Source: a bacterium
Lineage (GTDB): Bacteria > Patescibacteriota > Saccharimonadia > Saccharimonadales > UBA4665
Assembly (NCBI GenBank): GCA_021846795.1
Contig: JAJZWG010000035.1
Coordinates: forward strand, 1-6,863
Direction: 5' to 3'
DNA length: 6,863 nt
Shown: one piece after another, positions 1 to 4,940 of the stretch
Layout of the letters: each line of letters starts with the position of its first letter
Position numbering within the stretch: position 1 is the first letter of the stretch
Made by a program: the position numbers and the translations under genes
Notes under the pieces: generated by a model
The model's input: only the letters and a program-made list of their open reading frames with translations
What the model was told of the DNA's origin: nothing
Database searches by the model: none

Positions 1-800
1 ATATCGGCACCATTCATGAGAAGGTTTGTGGCAAATGAGTGTCTTAAAACGTGAGGGCTAACGTGTTTATTGATACCAGCCATTAAGGCGTATTTATTAA
101 CAAGACGTTGAACACTTCTAGTGGTTAATCTTTTATAGTTGCCACTATTATCTGGTTTATTTTGATGATTAGAATATTGTATAAATAAAGCTTTGGTTTG
201 ATCTTGTCTTTTCAATAGATACTCTTTAATCCATTTGACGGCTTCATCGCTTACAAAAACAGGTCGATCTTTTTGTCCTTTACCACGAATGACAAATTCT
301 TTTTTTTCAAAATTAATACTGTCTTTATTTAAACTGATTAATTCGCTAACTCTTAAGCCTGAACTAAAAAGAAGTTCTAGAATGCTTTTATCTCTTAACC
401 CAATAATGTTGTTGGTTTTAGGTTGATTAAATAATCTATTTAATTCGTCTCGATTGAGAAAAGTGACTTGTTTTCTTTTAACACTAGCTAATTCTATCCT
501 TTCAGACGGTAATGAATTTAAATTTCTTTTCTGACAATATTTTAAAAAACCACGTAAAGCAATTAGATGATAATTTTGAGTTGATTTATCAAGTTCTTCC
601 TTAGTATTGGTACCTAATCGGTTCAACCAAATACGCCATTTTCTAATCAAATCATCGTTTAACTCTTGAATTGGTATGTCTCCAGCAAAATCTATTAATC
701 TAATTAAATAATGATTATAATTTTCAATTGTTTTTTGAGATCGATTTTTTTCAATTTCTAAATATTCTAAAAAATCAGTTTTTAGTGTTGATAAGTTCAT
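1..800 (-). CDS. XerC/XerD-type tyrosine recombinase, C-terminus cut off by window edge
   Basis: Reading the reverse strand from the ATG at 800-798 gives 266 open codons up to the window edge. The protein has the two-part layout of Xer recombinases. An N-terminal SAM-like core-binding domain (about residues 1-95) contains KNRSQKTIENYNHYL and the ALRGFLKYC helix. A catalytic domain starts near residue 110. Three active-site elements of the family are visible: Arg150 in GLRVSEL, Lys174 in GKGQKDRP, and His250-x-x-Arg253 in HVLRHSFAT. The second His/Trp and the nucleophilic Tyr should lie about 20-30 residues further on, outside the window. Xer enzymes resolve chromosome dimers at dif, but phage and element integrases share this fold, so XerC, XerD or a single Xer cannot be told apart here. 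The gene diverges from ndk across 47 nt, and the chosen ATG lies 6 nt from a consensus -10 box. Confidence 0.93.
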   Translation of the reverse strand, partial: MNLSTLKTDFLEYLEIEKNRSQKTIENYNHYLIRLIDFAGDIPIQELNDDLIRKWRIWLNRLGTNTKEELDKSTQNYHLIALRGFLKYCQKRNLNSLPSERIELASVKRKQVTFLNRDELNRLFNQPKTNNIIGLRDKSILELLFSSGLRVSELISLNKDSINFEKKEFVIRGKGQKDRPVFVSDEAVKWIKEYLLKRQDQTKALFIQYSNHQNKPDNSGNYKRLTTRSVQRLVNKYALMAGINKHVSPHVLRHSFATNLLMNGAD

Positions 801-806
801 TTTAAC

Positions 807-836
807 ATTATATTAAATTTTTAAATTATCTGTTAA
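807..836 (-). promoter_or_regulatory. Promoter of the xer-type gene, predicting a leaderless mRNA
   Basis: On the reverse strand there is TTAACA (831-836, five of six -35 bases), an 18-nt spacer, and a perfect TATAAT (807-812). Only 6 nt separate the -10 box from the ATG at 800, so transcription should start at or within a base of the start codon. No Shine-Dalgarno sequence fits in between. The -35 element lies on the same bases as the -10 box of divergent ndk. Confidence 0.65.
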
Positions 837-839
837 AAT
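831..839 (+). promoter_or_regulatory. Extended -10 promoter of ndk
   Basis: TGTTAAAAT is an extended -10 element (TGn plus TAAAAT at 834-839), with no convincing -35 box 17 nt upstream. The ndk ATG begins 9 nt after the last base of the box, leaving 8 nt between, so a normal start site falls at or 1-2 nt before the ATG. There is no Shine-Dalgarno sequence. Confidence 0.6.
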
Positions 840-847
840 ATTATTAA

Positions 848-1351
848 ATGCAGAAAACATTAGTAATTTTTAAACCTGATTCAGTTATGCGAGGTATAGT
901 TGGTCAAATTTTAACCAGATTTGAACAAGCTGGTTTTAAAATTGTAGCTTTAAAAATGTTAAAACCTTCTAAAGATCATCTATATCATCATTATGAAACA
1001 ATTGGTTCTTTAAAAACCAGAAAAGGAGATGAAATTTTTAATAGTCAATTAGCTAGTATGATGGATGGACCAATTATCGCAATGATTTTAGAAGGTGTTG
1101 AGGCAGTTGAAACTGTTAGAAAAATGGTTGGTGAAACTGAACCTAAAAAAGCTTTACCGGGTACTATCAGGGGTGACTTTGCTCATGTTAATTATGGTTC
1201 TTCTGCTAGCGTTGGAAGAGGAGTAGCTAATATAGTTCATGCTTCAGCTACGGTTAAAGAAGCTAAACAAGAAATTGATCATTGGTTTGATAAAACTGAA
1301 ATTATTGATTATAAATTAGTGCATGAATTTTTTACTCAACCTCAAAAATAA
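848..1351 (+). CDS. ndk: Nucleoside diphosphate kinase
   Basis: This enzyme moves the gamma-phosphate of ATP to other nucleoside diphosphates through a phosphohistidine intermediate, balancing the cytoplasmic NTP and dNTP pools. The sequence opens with the family signature KTLVIFKPDSVMRG (Lys9 binds phosphate). It keeps the nucleotide-binding PGTIRGDFA loop with Arg108, and the active-site stretch NIVHAS with catalytic His131, where most family members read NLIHGSDS. At 167 residues it is longer than the usual 140-150. The extra length is partly an insertion around residues 42-65 and partly a C-terminal tail, a pattern also seen in some archaeal and CPR enzymes. The ATG is fixed by the signature starting at residue 3 and by the -10 box just upstream. 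The stop codon lies one base before tRNA-Arg, so the two may share a transcript. Confidence 0.97.
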   Translation: MQKTLVIFKPDSVMRGIVGQILTRFEQAGFKIVALKMLKPSKDHLYHHYETIGSLKTRKGDEIFNSQLASMMDGPIIAMILEGVEAVETVRKMVGETEPKKALPGTIRGDFAHVNYGSSASVGRGVANIVHASATVKEAKQEIDHWFDKTEIIDYKLVHEFFTQPQK

Positions 1352-1352
1352 G

Positions 1353-1427
1353 GTCTCTGTAGTTCAATGGATAAAACAGTTCCGTCCTAAGGAAAAGCTA
1401 GAGGTTCGAATCCTCTCAGAGGCACCA
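1353..1427 (+). tRNA. tRNA-Arg (anticodon CCT)
   Basis: A full cloverleaf folds. The acceptor stem pairs 1353-1359 with 1417-1423 (one T-G wobble), the discriminator base is A, and CCA is encoded at 1425-1427. The anticodon CCT is at 1386-1388 in the loop GTCCTAA, and the T arm is 1400-1416 with TTCGAAT. Oddities are G at position 32, where a pyrimidine is usual, a G-A mismatch at the top of the anticodon stem, and a C-A mismatch in the D stem. It reads AGG. It starts one base after the ndk stop and has no obvious promoter of its own, so it is probably processed from an ndk transcript. Confidence 0.93.
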
Positions 1428-1453
1428 GGTTTAGTTTTTAATTAAATTTTAAA

Positions 1454-1462
1454 TGATACAAT
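1454..1462 (+). promoter_or_regulatory. Extended -10 promoter of the PH-domain gene, predicting a leaderless mRNA
   Basis: TGATACAAT combines a TG extension with TACAAT (1457-1462). The ATG at 1470 follows after 7 nt, which is the normal -10 to start-site distance, so the A of the ATG is the predicted first transcribed base. There is no Shine-Dalgarno sequence in the gap and no clear -35 box. Confidence 0.6.
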
Positions 1463-1469
1463 AATTGTC

Positions 1470-2039
1470 ATGGATTCGAAAAAATCTTCTCGAAAAAGTA
1501 AAATTAAATATTTTGATGAACAATTTGATGATGAAAAAGTTTTATTTATATTTAGAAAACACCCCGTAGTAATGAGAAAAGGTTTAATTTTTGGTTTATT
1601 GGGACCTTTGATTGGGGTAATTCCAACAGCTATTGATCCTGGATTAGGTTTTGGGTTTTTTTTCGGTGGATTATTCTTGGGTATTATATTGGGTTTATTA
1701 ATTCTAATGCCTAGTTGGATTAGTTGGTACTATAGTCTTTTTATTGTGACCAATCAAAGATTTGTTCAAACTATTCAAAAAGGTTTTTTTCATCATTCCA
1801 TGTCAAGTATTAAATTAAATCAAATTCAAACAATTAGTTATGAATTGTCTGGTATTCAAGAGACTTTATTGGGTTTTGGTTCATTGAAAGTTCAAACTTT
1901 TTTTGGTGATTTAATTATTCATGATATTCATCATCCGGGTAAAATCCAACAAAAAATGCAGAATATATTAAGAAGTTTAGATATAATAATAGATAGAGAA
2001 TTGATGGATAATAAAACAATGGATAAAAATGAAGAATAA
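1470..2039 (+). CDS. Membrane protein with bacterial PH domain (YdbS/YdbT-like)
   Basis: The 189-residue protein begins with a basic, serine-rich cytoplasmic stretch (residues 1-30). Two strongly hydrophobic, glycine-rich segments follow (about 37-56 and 60-92, the second possibly ending at the SWISWYY turn). A soluble domain from about 88 to 175 matches the bacterial PH pattern: IVTNQRFVQ, then QKGFF, IKLNQIQTI, LLGFGSLKVQT, and a final HHPGKIQQKMQNI helix. The TNQR..Q..GxF core and GFG.L motif are typical of bPH_2 domains next to membrane helices. The role of this family is mostly unknown, and membrane or envelope homeostasis is only a guess. Its last 11 bases overlap the start of the foldase gene, which suggests translational coupling and a shared function in the envelope. 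Confidence 0.85.
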   Translation: MDSKKSSRKSKIKYFDEQFDDEKVLFIFRKHPVVMRKGLIFGLLGPLIGVIPTAIDPGLGFGFFFGGLFLGIILGLLILMPSWISWYYSLFIVTNQRFVQTIQKGFFHHSMSSIKLNQIQTISYELSGIQETLLGFGSLKVQTFFGDLIIHDIHHPGKIQQKMQNILRSLDIIIDRELMDNKTMDKNEE

Positions 2040-3111
2040 GAAAAAAAAATTTATTTTTTTGAATAAATGGAAATCGATTTTCATTAGAAAGAAAATCAAA
2101 GACGATCGCTTTAAGGAAGCTATTTCAATTATCCCGAAAATTACTAATGACACTATTAATGAACATCGAGAAAATGTTTTAAAGGGTGCTAGAAAGTATA
2201 TTTATCCTTTAAGGCATAGTCAGCATCATATAGTAAGAATTTCAGTCACTCTTTTTGTTAGTTTATTGATAGCTTTTTTTGTATTTATGGGTTTAGAATT
2301 ATATTATTTTCAATCACAGTCAACTTTTGTTTACGATGTGACTAAAATTATACCTTTTCCAGTTGCTAAAATAGGTAATAATTTTGTTTCTTATCAGAGT
2401 TATTTATTTGAATTAAGAAGAGACGTTCATTATTATGAAACCCAACAACAAGTTAATTTTTCTTTAAAGATTAATCAGCTTCAATTAGATAATTTAAAAA
2501 AAGAAGCTATGAATGAAGCTGTGGTGAATTTTTATACTCAACAATTAGCTCAAAAAAATCATCTTAATGTTTCTAATAATCAAGTCAATCAAGAAGTGAT
2601 TTATTTTCAAAAAGAAAATCGTTTAGGTGGTAATAATGAAGTTTTAAGTAATGTTTTAAAAGATTTTTGGGGATGGAATATTAATGATTTTAAACAAGAA
2701 TTAAAAAATGAGCTTTTACAACAAGCTGTAGTTTATAAATTAGATACTTCAACAGTTAATTTAGCCAAATCAGTTTTAAGTCAATTACAACATGGTGCTA
2801 ATTTTGCTAGTTTAGCTAAAAAATATTCTACTGATCTCAATACTAAAAATAACGGTGGTCAATATCCGCAACCTATTTTAGCTAATAACAAGAATTTATA
2901 TCCTCAAGTAGTGGCTGAATTATTTAGTTTAAAAAAAGGAGCTATATCTCCAATTATTAATACTGGTTATAGTTTACAAATACTGAAAGTTGATTCAATT
3001 AATGGTCCTACTGTAACTTTTTCAAATATTGAGTTTAATCTAAAGAGTATTAATTTTTATATTTCACCTCTTGAAAAAGCTTCACCACCAAATTATTTAA
3101 TCAGTTTTTAA
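2029..3111 (+). CDS. Membrane-anchored parvulin-type peptidyl-prolyl isomerase (PpiC/SurA/PrsA-like)
   Basis: The 360-residue protein has a lysine-rich cytoplasmic N-terminus (1-65), one transmembrane helix (about 68-93, IVRISVTLFVSLLIAFF) and a long outside part. Residues 106-240 resemble the helical SurA-N chaperone region, with helices rich in Gln, Asn and Lys. Residues 245-323 match the PPIC rotamase core: KSVLSQLQHGANFASLAKKY, STDLNTKNNGGQYP, VVAELFSLKKGAISPII and GYSLQILKVD. A 35-residue tail follows. Such proteins help secreted proteins fold at the outer face of the membrane; an exported, anchored foldase is inferred here from the topology. No Shine-Dalgarno sequence precedes the ATG, which lies inside the end of the PH-domain gene, so coupling from that gene is likely. 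The gene looks intact, with codon use like its upstream neighbours. Confidence 0.88.
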   Translation: MKNKKKKFIFLNKWKSIFIRKKIKDDRFKEAISIIPKITNDTINEHRENVLKGARKYIYPLRHSQHHIVRISVTLFVSLLIAFFVFMGLELYYFQSQSTFVYDVTKIIPFPVAKIGNNFVSYQSYLFELRRDVHYYETQQQVNFSLKINQLQLDNLKKEAMNEAVVNFYTQQLAQKNHLNVSNNQVNQEVIYFQKENRLGGNNEVLSNVLKDFWGWNINDFKQELKNELLQQAVVYKLDTSTVNLAKSVLSQLQHGANFASLAKKYSTDLNTKNNGGQYPQPILANNKNLYPQVVAELFSLKKGAISPIINTGYSLQILKVDSINGPTVTFSNIEFNLKSINFYISPLEKASPPNYLISF

Positions 3112-3143
3112 TTTTTTTGGATAAATAATTTTTTATGATAATC

Positions 3144-3149
3144 TATTAT
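3144..3149 (+). promoter_or_regulatory. Candidate -10 box for tRNA-Asp
   Basis: TATTAT ends 9 nt before the first base of tRNA-Asp, which would give a very short 5' leader. No good -35 element is visible and the surrounding sequence is almost pure A and T, so this is a weak call based on position. Confidence 0.35.
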
Positions 3150-3158
3150 TTATAAGTT

Positions 3159-3236
3159 GGGCTCGTAGTGAAGTTGGCCTATCACGTCTCCCTGTCACGG
3201 AGAAGATCGCCGGTTCGAATCCGGTCGAGCCCGCCA
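3159..3236 (+). tRNA. tRNA-Asp (anticodon GTC)
   Basis: The acceptor stem pairs GGGCTCG (3159-3165) with CGAGCCC (3226-3232), seven Watson-Crick pairs, followed by discriminator G and encoded CCA. The anticodon stem TCTCC/GGAGA encloses CTGTCAC, with GTC at 3194-3196. The T arm CCGG-TTCGAAT-CCGG is canonical. Discriminator G and a G at position 34 fit tRNA-Asp identity. It marks the left border of the G+C-richer accessory island. I found no repeat of its 3' end within the window that would mark it as an integration site. Confidence 0.97.
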
Positions 3237-3287
3237 AGTAATATTTAATATTATTACAATAGGTATTACTAATATATACCGCACATC

Positions 3288-3520
3288 ATGAGTTACACGC
3301 ATAGTATTATTAGTAAAGGACAAACCACAACCCCTAAAAATAAACTTGGTCTAGATAAAATTGGTAAAGCTACTATGTAGCTTAATGATAGAGAAGAAAT
3401 AGTTATTGTAGTTTCTAAAATCTGTCGGAGATACGTACATTGTTAAACAAGCCAACATTTAAAGATAAGCCATCTAAACAAGAACAAGCCATAGGCAGTA
3501 AATTAGCTAAAAAAGTATGA
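3288..3520 (+). pseudogene. Decayed AbrB/MazE-type antitoxin
   Basis: From the ATG at 3288 the frame reads SIISKGQTTTPK, then NKLGLDKIGKATM, a TAG at 3378-3380, and LNDREEIVIVVSK. This is the swapped-hairpin AbrB/SpoVT fold (family pattern SKGQ.TIPK.IR..LGL..G). About three codons of the PK.IR segment are missing. The TAG sits where a Trp codon would fit (TGG to TAG is a single change). A frameshift near 3420-3424 moves the tail into another frame (EIRTLLNKPTFKDKPSKQEQ, ending KLAKKV) with its stop at 3518-3520, which overlaps the ATG of the PIN toxin relic as ATGA. Such antitoxins neutralise the toxin and repress their own operon; this one cannot make a full protein. A 19-bp imperfect palindrome, GGTAT...ATACC, at 3262-3280 could be its former operator. 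Confidence 0.82.
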
Positions 3521-3892
3521 AGTTAATTGATACAAATGTAATCTTAAGATGGTTACTGGGGATGGCTTCACGTTGAGTCCAAAAACGGAAAAACTAGTAG
3601 ATGGGGTTAACCCATCCATCGAGCTTATTGATCACAGATGTTGTTGTGGCTGAAATAGTATATGTTTTATAAAGCACGGGTCGTGATCATGATCAGACTA
3701 AACATTACAATCAATTGGTCGTACTGAAGGATTTAAATTGAAAACGAAGGGCTAGTGATGAAAATAGCTGACTTGCTAAAGAGCACGAACCTGGATTTTG
3801 CAGATTGCTATTTACTGGTAAGAGCTCGTAGAGAGAAATTGAGACTTGAAACGTTTGATAAGTTACTGGAGAAACAGTTTTTGACTGTGTAA
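3517..3892 (+). pseudogene. Decayed VapC-type PIN-domain toxin
   Basis: The start overlaps the antitoxin stop (ATGA). The pieces of a PIN ribonuclease can be followed across frames: MKLIDTNVILRWLLG (3517-3561); after a one-base loss, DGFTLSPKTEKLVDG to about 3629; after an extra base near 3630, ITDVVVAEIVYVL, ending in TAA at 3670-3672 where GAA (Glu) would fit; then, after at least one more shift near 3739, STNLDFADCYLL and LETFDKLLEK to the TAA at 3890-3892. The usual PIN acidic residues are still readable: Asp of IDTN, Glu of VVAEIV, Asp of DFAD and Asp of ETFD. The span of about 125 codons equals a full-length VapC. PIN toxins cleave RNA such as tRNA or rRNA; with three frameshifts and internal stops this one is dead. 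It belongs to a different PIN branch from the intact toxin downstream. Confidence 0.82.
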
Positions 3893-3935
3893 AAGTCTCA
3901 AAGCTACCAACTACTGCCACCAAAGTTATTGACTG

Positions 3936-3975
3936 TTGTGTCCTTTAGGCGTACATTATGAGAGTAACTAAAAGG
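3936..3975 (-). repeat. Inverted copy of the IS-end-like repeat, left of the intact toxin-antitoxin pair
   Basis: The reverse complement reads TTACTC..CATA, a 9-nt extra stretch, then TAAAGGACACAA. It aligns with 4651-4675 (TTACTC...CATA, TAACGGACACAA), with two mismatches or so apart from the gaps. The GGACACAA arm points away from the toxin-antitoxin pair. The tip region provides the AAAAGG ribosome binding site of the antitoxin gene. Confidence 0.5.
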
Positions 3976-3983
3976 TTATTATT

Positions 3984-4253
3984 ATGATTTCGGTTACTGC
4001 GAAAAATTTAAGAGATAATTTAAGTGAATATCTTGATCGACTTCAAAAAGGCGAGGAGATTATTATTATCAGGCATTCTGAGATAGTGGGAACATTAAAG
4101 CCTTTCAAAAATGAAACTACGGGTAATGGTGCCGTAGTAGCTTCTATGCTTGATCGCAACAAAGCTCTTTTTTCTCGCAATAAAAATTTAACAAAAAAAT
4201 CAATGACTACTAAAGAACTTTATCACAAAGCTCTTGATGAAAAATATTCATAA
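3984..4253 (+). CDS. Phd/YefM-family antitoxin
   Basis: The 89-residue protein begins MISVTAKNLRDNLSEYLDRL, followed by KGEEIIIIRHSEIVGTLKP. This is the Phd/YefM pattern: a beta strand, a helix starting with the conserved Ar/N-L-R-x-N/x-L segment, and a hairpin that forms the DNA-binding dimer. The C-terminal third (about 50-89) is charged and rich in Lys and Ser, as expected for the flexible part that wraps the toxin. In this family the antitoxin binds and masks the toxin and represses its own promoter. The ATG at 3984 has AAAAGG eight bases upstream, one of the few good Shine-Dalgarno sites in the window. The stop is 3 nt before the toxin ATG, so the two are translated together. Confidence 0.85.
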   Translation: MISVTAKNLRDNLSEYLDRLQKGEEIIIIRHSEIVGTLKPFKNETTGNGAVVASMLDRNKALFSRNKNLTKKSMTTKELYHKALDEKYS

Positions 4254-4256
4254 AAT

Positions 4257-4637
4257 ATGAAACGAATTTTTCTAGACGCCAATATACTACTTGAGATATT
4301 ATTTGACAGAAAGTTGGCTACTGAATGTAGGTCTATAGTAAGTGACCCATTAAACGAATACGCCATTAGTGTAATAACTGTACATGTAGTTTGGTATATG
4401 GCTGAGAAGTATAATCTACAACCGTCGCTCATAGATGACTTGTTGTCGGTTTGGGTGATACTTCCTGTAATTGATCAAACCATAAAGGTATCTAGAAATC
4501 GTTATAATGGAAAAGATTTCGAAGATTGTTTACAGACTACTTGTGCAGAATCTAATGGTTATGATGAGATTGTAACCATTGATAAACATTTCCAAAATCA
4601 TAGTCATACGATTTTGCCTGTGACTGTATTGCAATAG
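4257..4637 (+). CDS. PIN-domain toxin (PIN_3-like, VapC superfamily)
   Basis: The 126-residue protein has the PIN layout: a first strand with Asp7 in IFLDANILLEILFDR, a middle SVITVHVVWYMAEK strand-helix, Asp87/Asp90 in GKDFEDCLQTTCA, and Asp109 in EIVTIDKHF near the end. These are the acidic residues expected to hold the metal ion of a PIN ribonuclease. The middle segment carries His43 or Glu50 rather than the tLxEl glutamate of classic VapC, which fits the PIN_3 (COG1848-like) branch. The substrate RNA cannot be predicted. It has no Shine-Dalgarno sequence of its own and is probably coupled to the antitoxin 3 nt upstream. It is full length with no disabling change, so the pair is likely active or only recently silenced. 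An IS-end-like repeat begins 6 nt after its stop. Confidence 0.85.
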   Translation: MKRIFLDANILLEILFDRKLATECRSIVSDPLNEYAISVITVHVVWYMAEKYNLQPSLIDDLLSVWVILPVIDQTIKVSRNRYNGKDFEDCLQTTCAESNGYDEIVTIDKHFQNHSHTILPVTVLQ

Positions 4638-4643
4638 AAGTTT

Positions 4644-4675
4644 TGTCCTACTTACTCCCCATATAACGGACACAA
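4644..4675 (+). repeat. IS-end-like repeat right of the intact toxin-antitoxin pair
   Basis: This pairs with the inverted copy at 3936-3975. It also forms a short internal inverted repeat, TGTCC...GGACA. In this copy the TG tip faces the toxin gene and the GGACACAA arm points toward the orfA remnant, so the repeat is read as the left end of that IS rather than as a terminal repeat of the toxin-antitoxin module. Confidence 0.5.
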
Positions 4676-4720
4676 GTACTAATCAGTCTTTAAAGTACAA
4701 TTAATATTGGGAGATAAACA

Positions 4721-4940
4721 ATGGGAACATTTAGAGTCATTGATCAAGTTTATGTCTGTTATCAGGCAGTTATTGAATATGAGGTTAACCCTTGAACTTT
4801 CTATGGTTGGTCAAAAATAAGGTGTAGTAAATATCAATAAAAACCTGATTCTAGAAATCAAAAAATTAAAACGAGAAACAAAACAGCTATATAAACTATT
4901 AGGTAGAGTTACGGCTGAATTAAATCACCCAATATATTAG
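4721..4940 (+). pseudogene. Decayed IS3-type OrfA (Transposase_8-like, helix-turn-helix plus leucine zipper)
   Basis: The ATG at 4721 follows a good GGGAG ribosome site (4709-4713). The frame gives MGTFRVIDQVYVCYQAVIEY, EVNP, a TGA at 4793-4795, then TFYGWSKIR. With the TGA read through, VNPxTFYGW has the look of the recognition part of an IS3 OrfA helix-turn-helix (usual style: YGI.xSTFYxWkkky). A shift into the frame of 4821 then gives EIKKLKRETKQLYKLLG and VTAELN, ending at TAG 4938-4940. That heptad-leucine stretch closely resembles the zipper of OrfA proteins (KRLKRENxxLxKLLGxLTxEL). In IS3 elements OrfA binds the ends and is fused to the OrfB integrase by frameshifting. Here the stop and frameshift make it non-functional. 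The call rests on family patterns held in memory. Confidence 0.6.

Larger units (their letters stand above)
4644..4940 (+). mobile_element. Remnant of an IS3-type insertion sequence (left end plus orfA)
   Basis: A terminal-repeat-like sequence at 4644-4675 (tip TGTCCTACTTACTCCCC, inner part GGACACAA) has the style of IS3-family ends, which from memory carry TG at the tip and a GGACA about 20-25 nt inside. An orfA-like frame starts 77 nt after the tip, a normal distance in that family. No orfB, DDE motif or right end can be seen downstream, so the right limit is set at the end of the readable orfA. Confidence 0.5.

Noticed and set aside
235..426. Plus-strand open frame of 63 codons
   Set aside because: It lies wholly opposite the catalytic domain of the recombinase and has no ribosome site or protein-like features.
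3090..3134. Ten-base A+T inverted repeat (AAATTATTTA/TAAATAATTT) with a short T run at the foldase stop, as a terminator
   Set aside because: The stem has no G-C pair and a 22-nt loop, so it would be very weak; such repeats are expected by chance in this sequence.
3238..3257. GTAATA/TATTAC hairpin after tRNA-Asp
   Set aside because: Six A+T pairs with an 8-nt loop and no T tract; too weak to call a terminator.
3288..3892. Stop-codon recoding instead of gene decay in the first toxin-antitoxin pair
   Set aside because: The breaks include TAG, TAA and TGA as well as single-base shifts, and intact genes in the window do not use any stop as sense.
3711..3923. Minus-strand open frame of 70 codons
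   Set aside because: It is the shadow of the PIN toxin relic, whose motifs read clearly on the plus strand.
4223..4432. Minus-strand open frame of 69 codons
   Set aside because: It overlaps the intact PIN toxin, which has clear family motifs; no start signal.
3936..4675. Integron gene cassette with attC sites around the toxin-antitoxin pair
   Set aside because: The boundaries are close to the genes and contain GGCGTAC-like and TAACGG pieces, but no paired RYYYAAC/GTTRRRY core with an attC fold is present.
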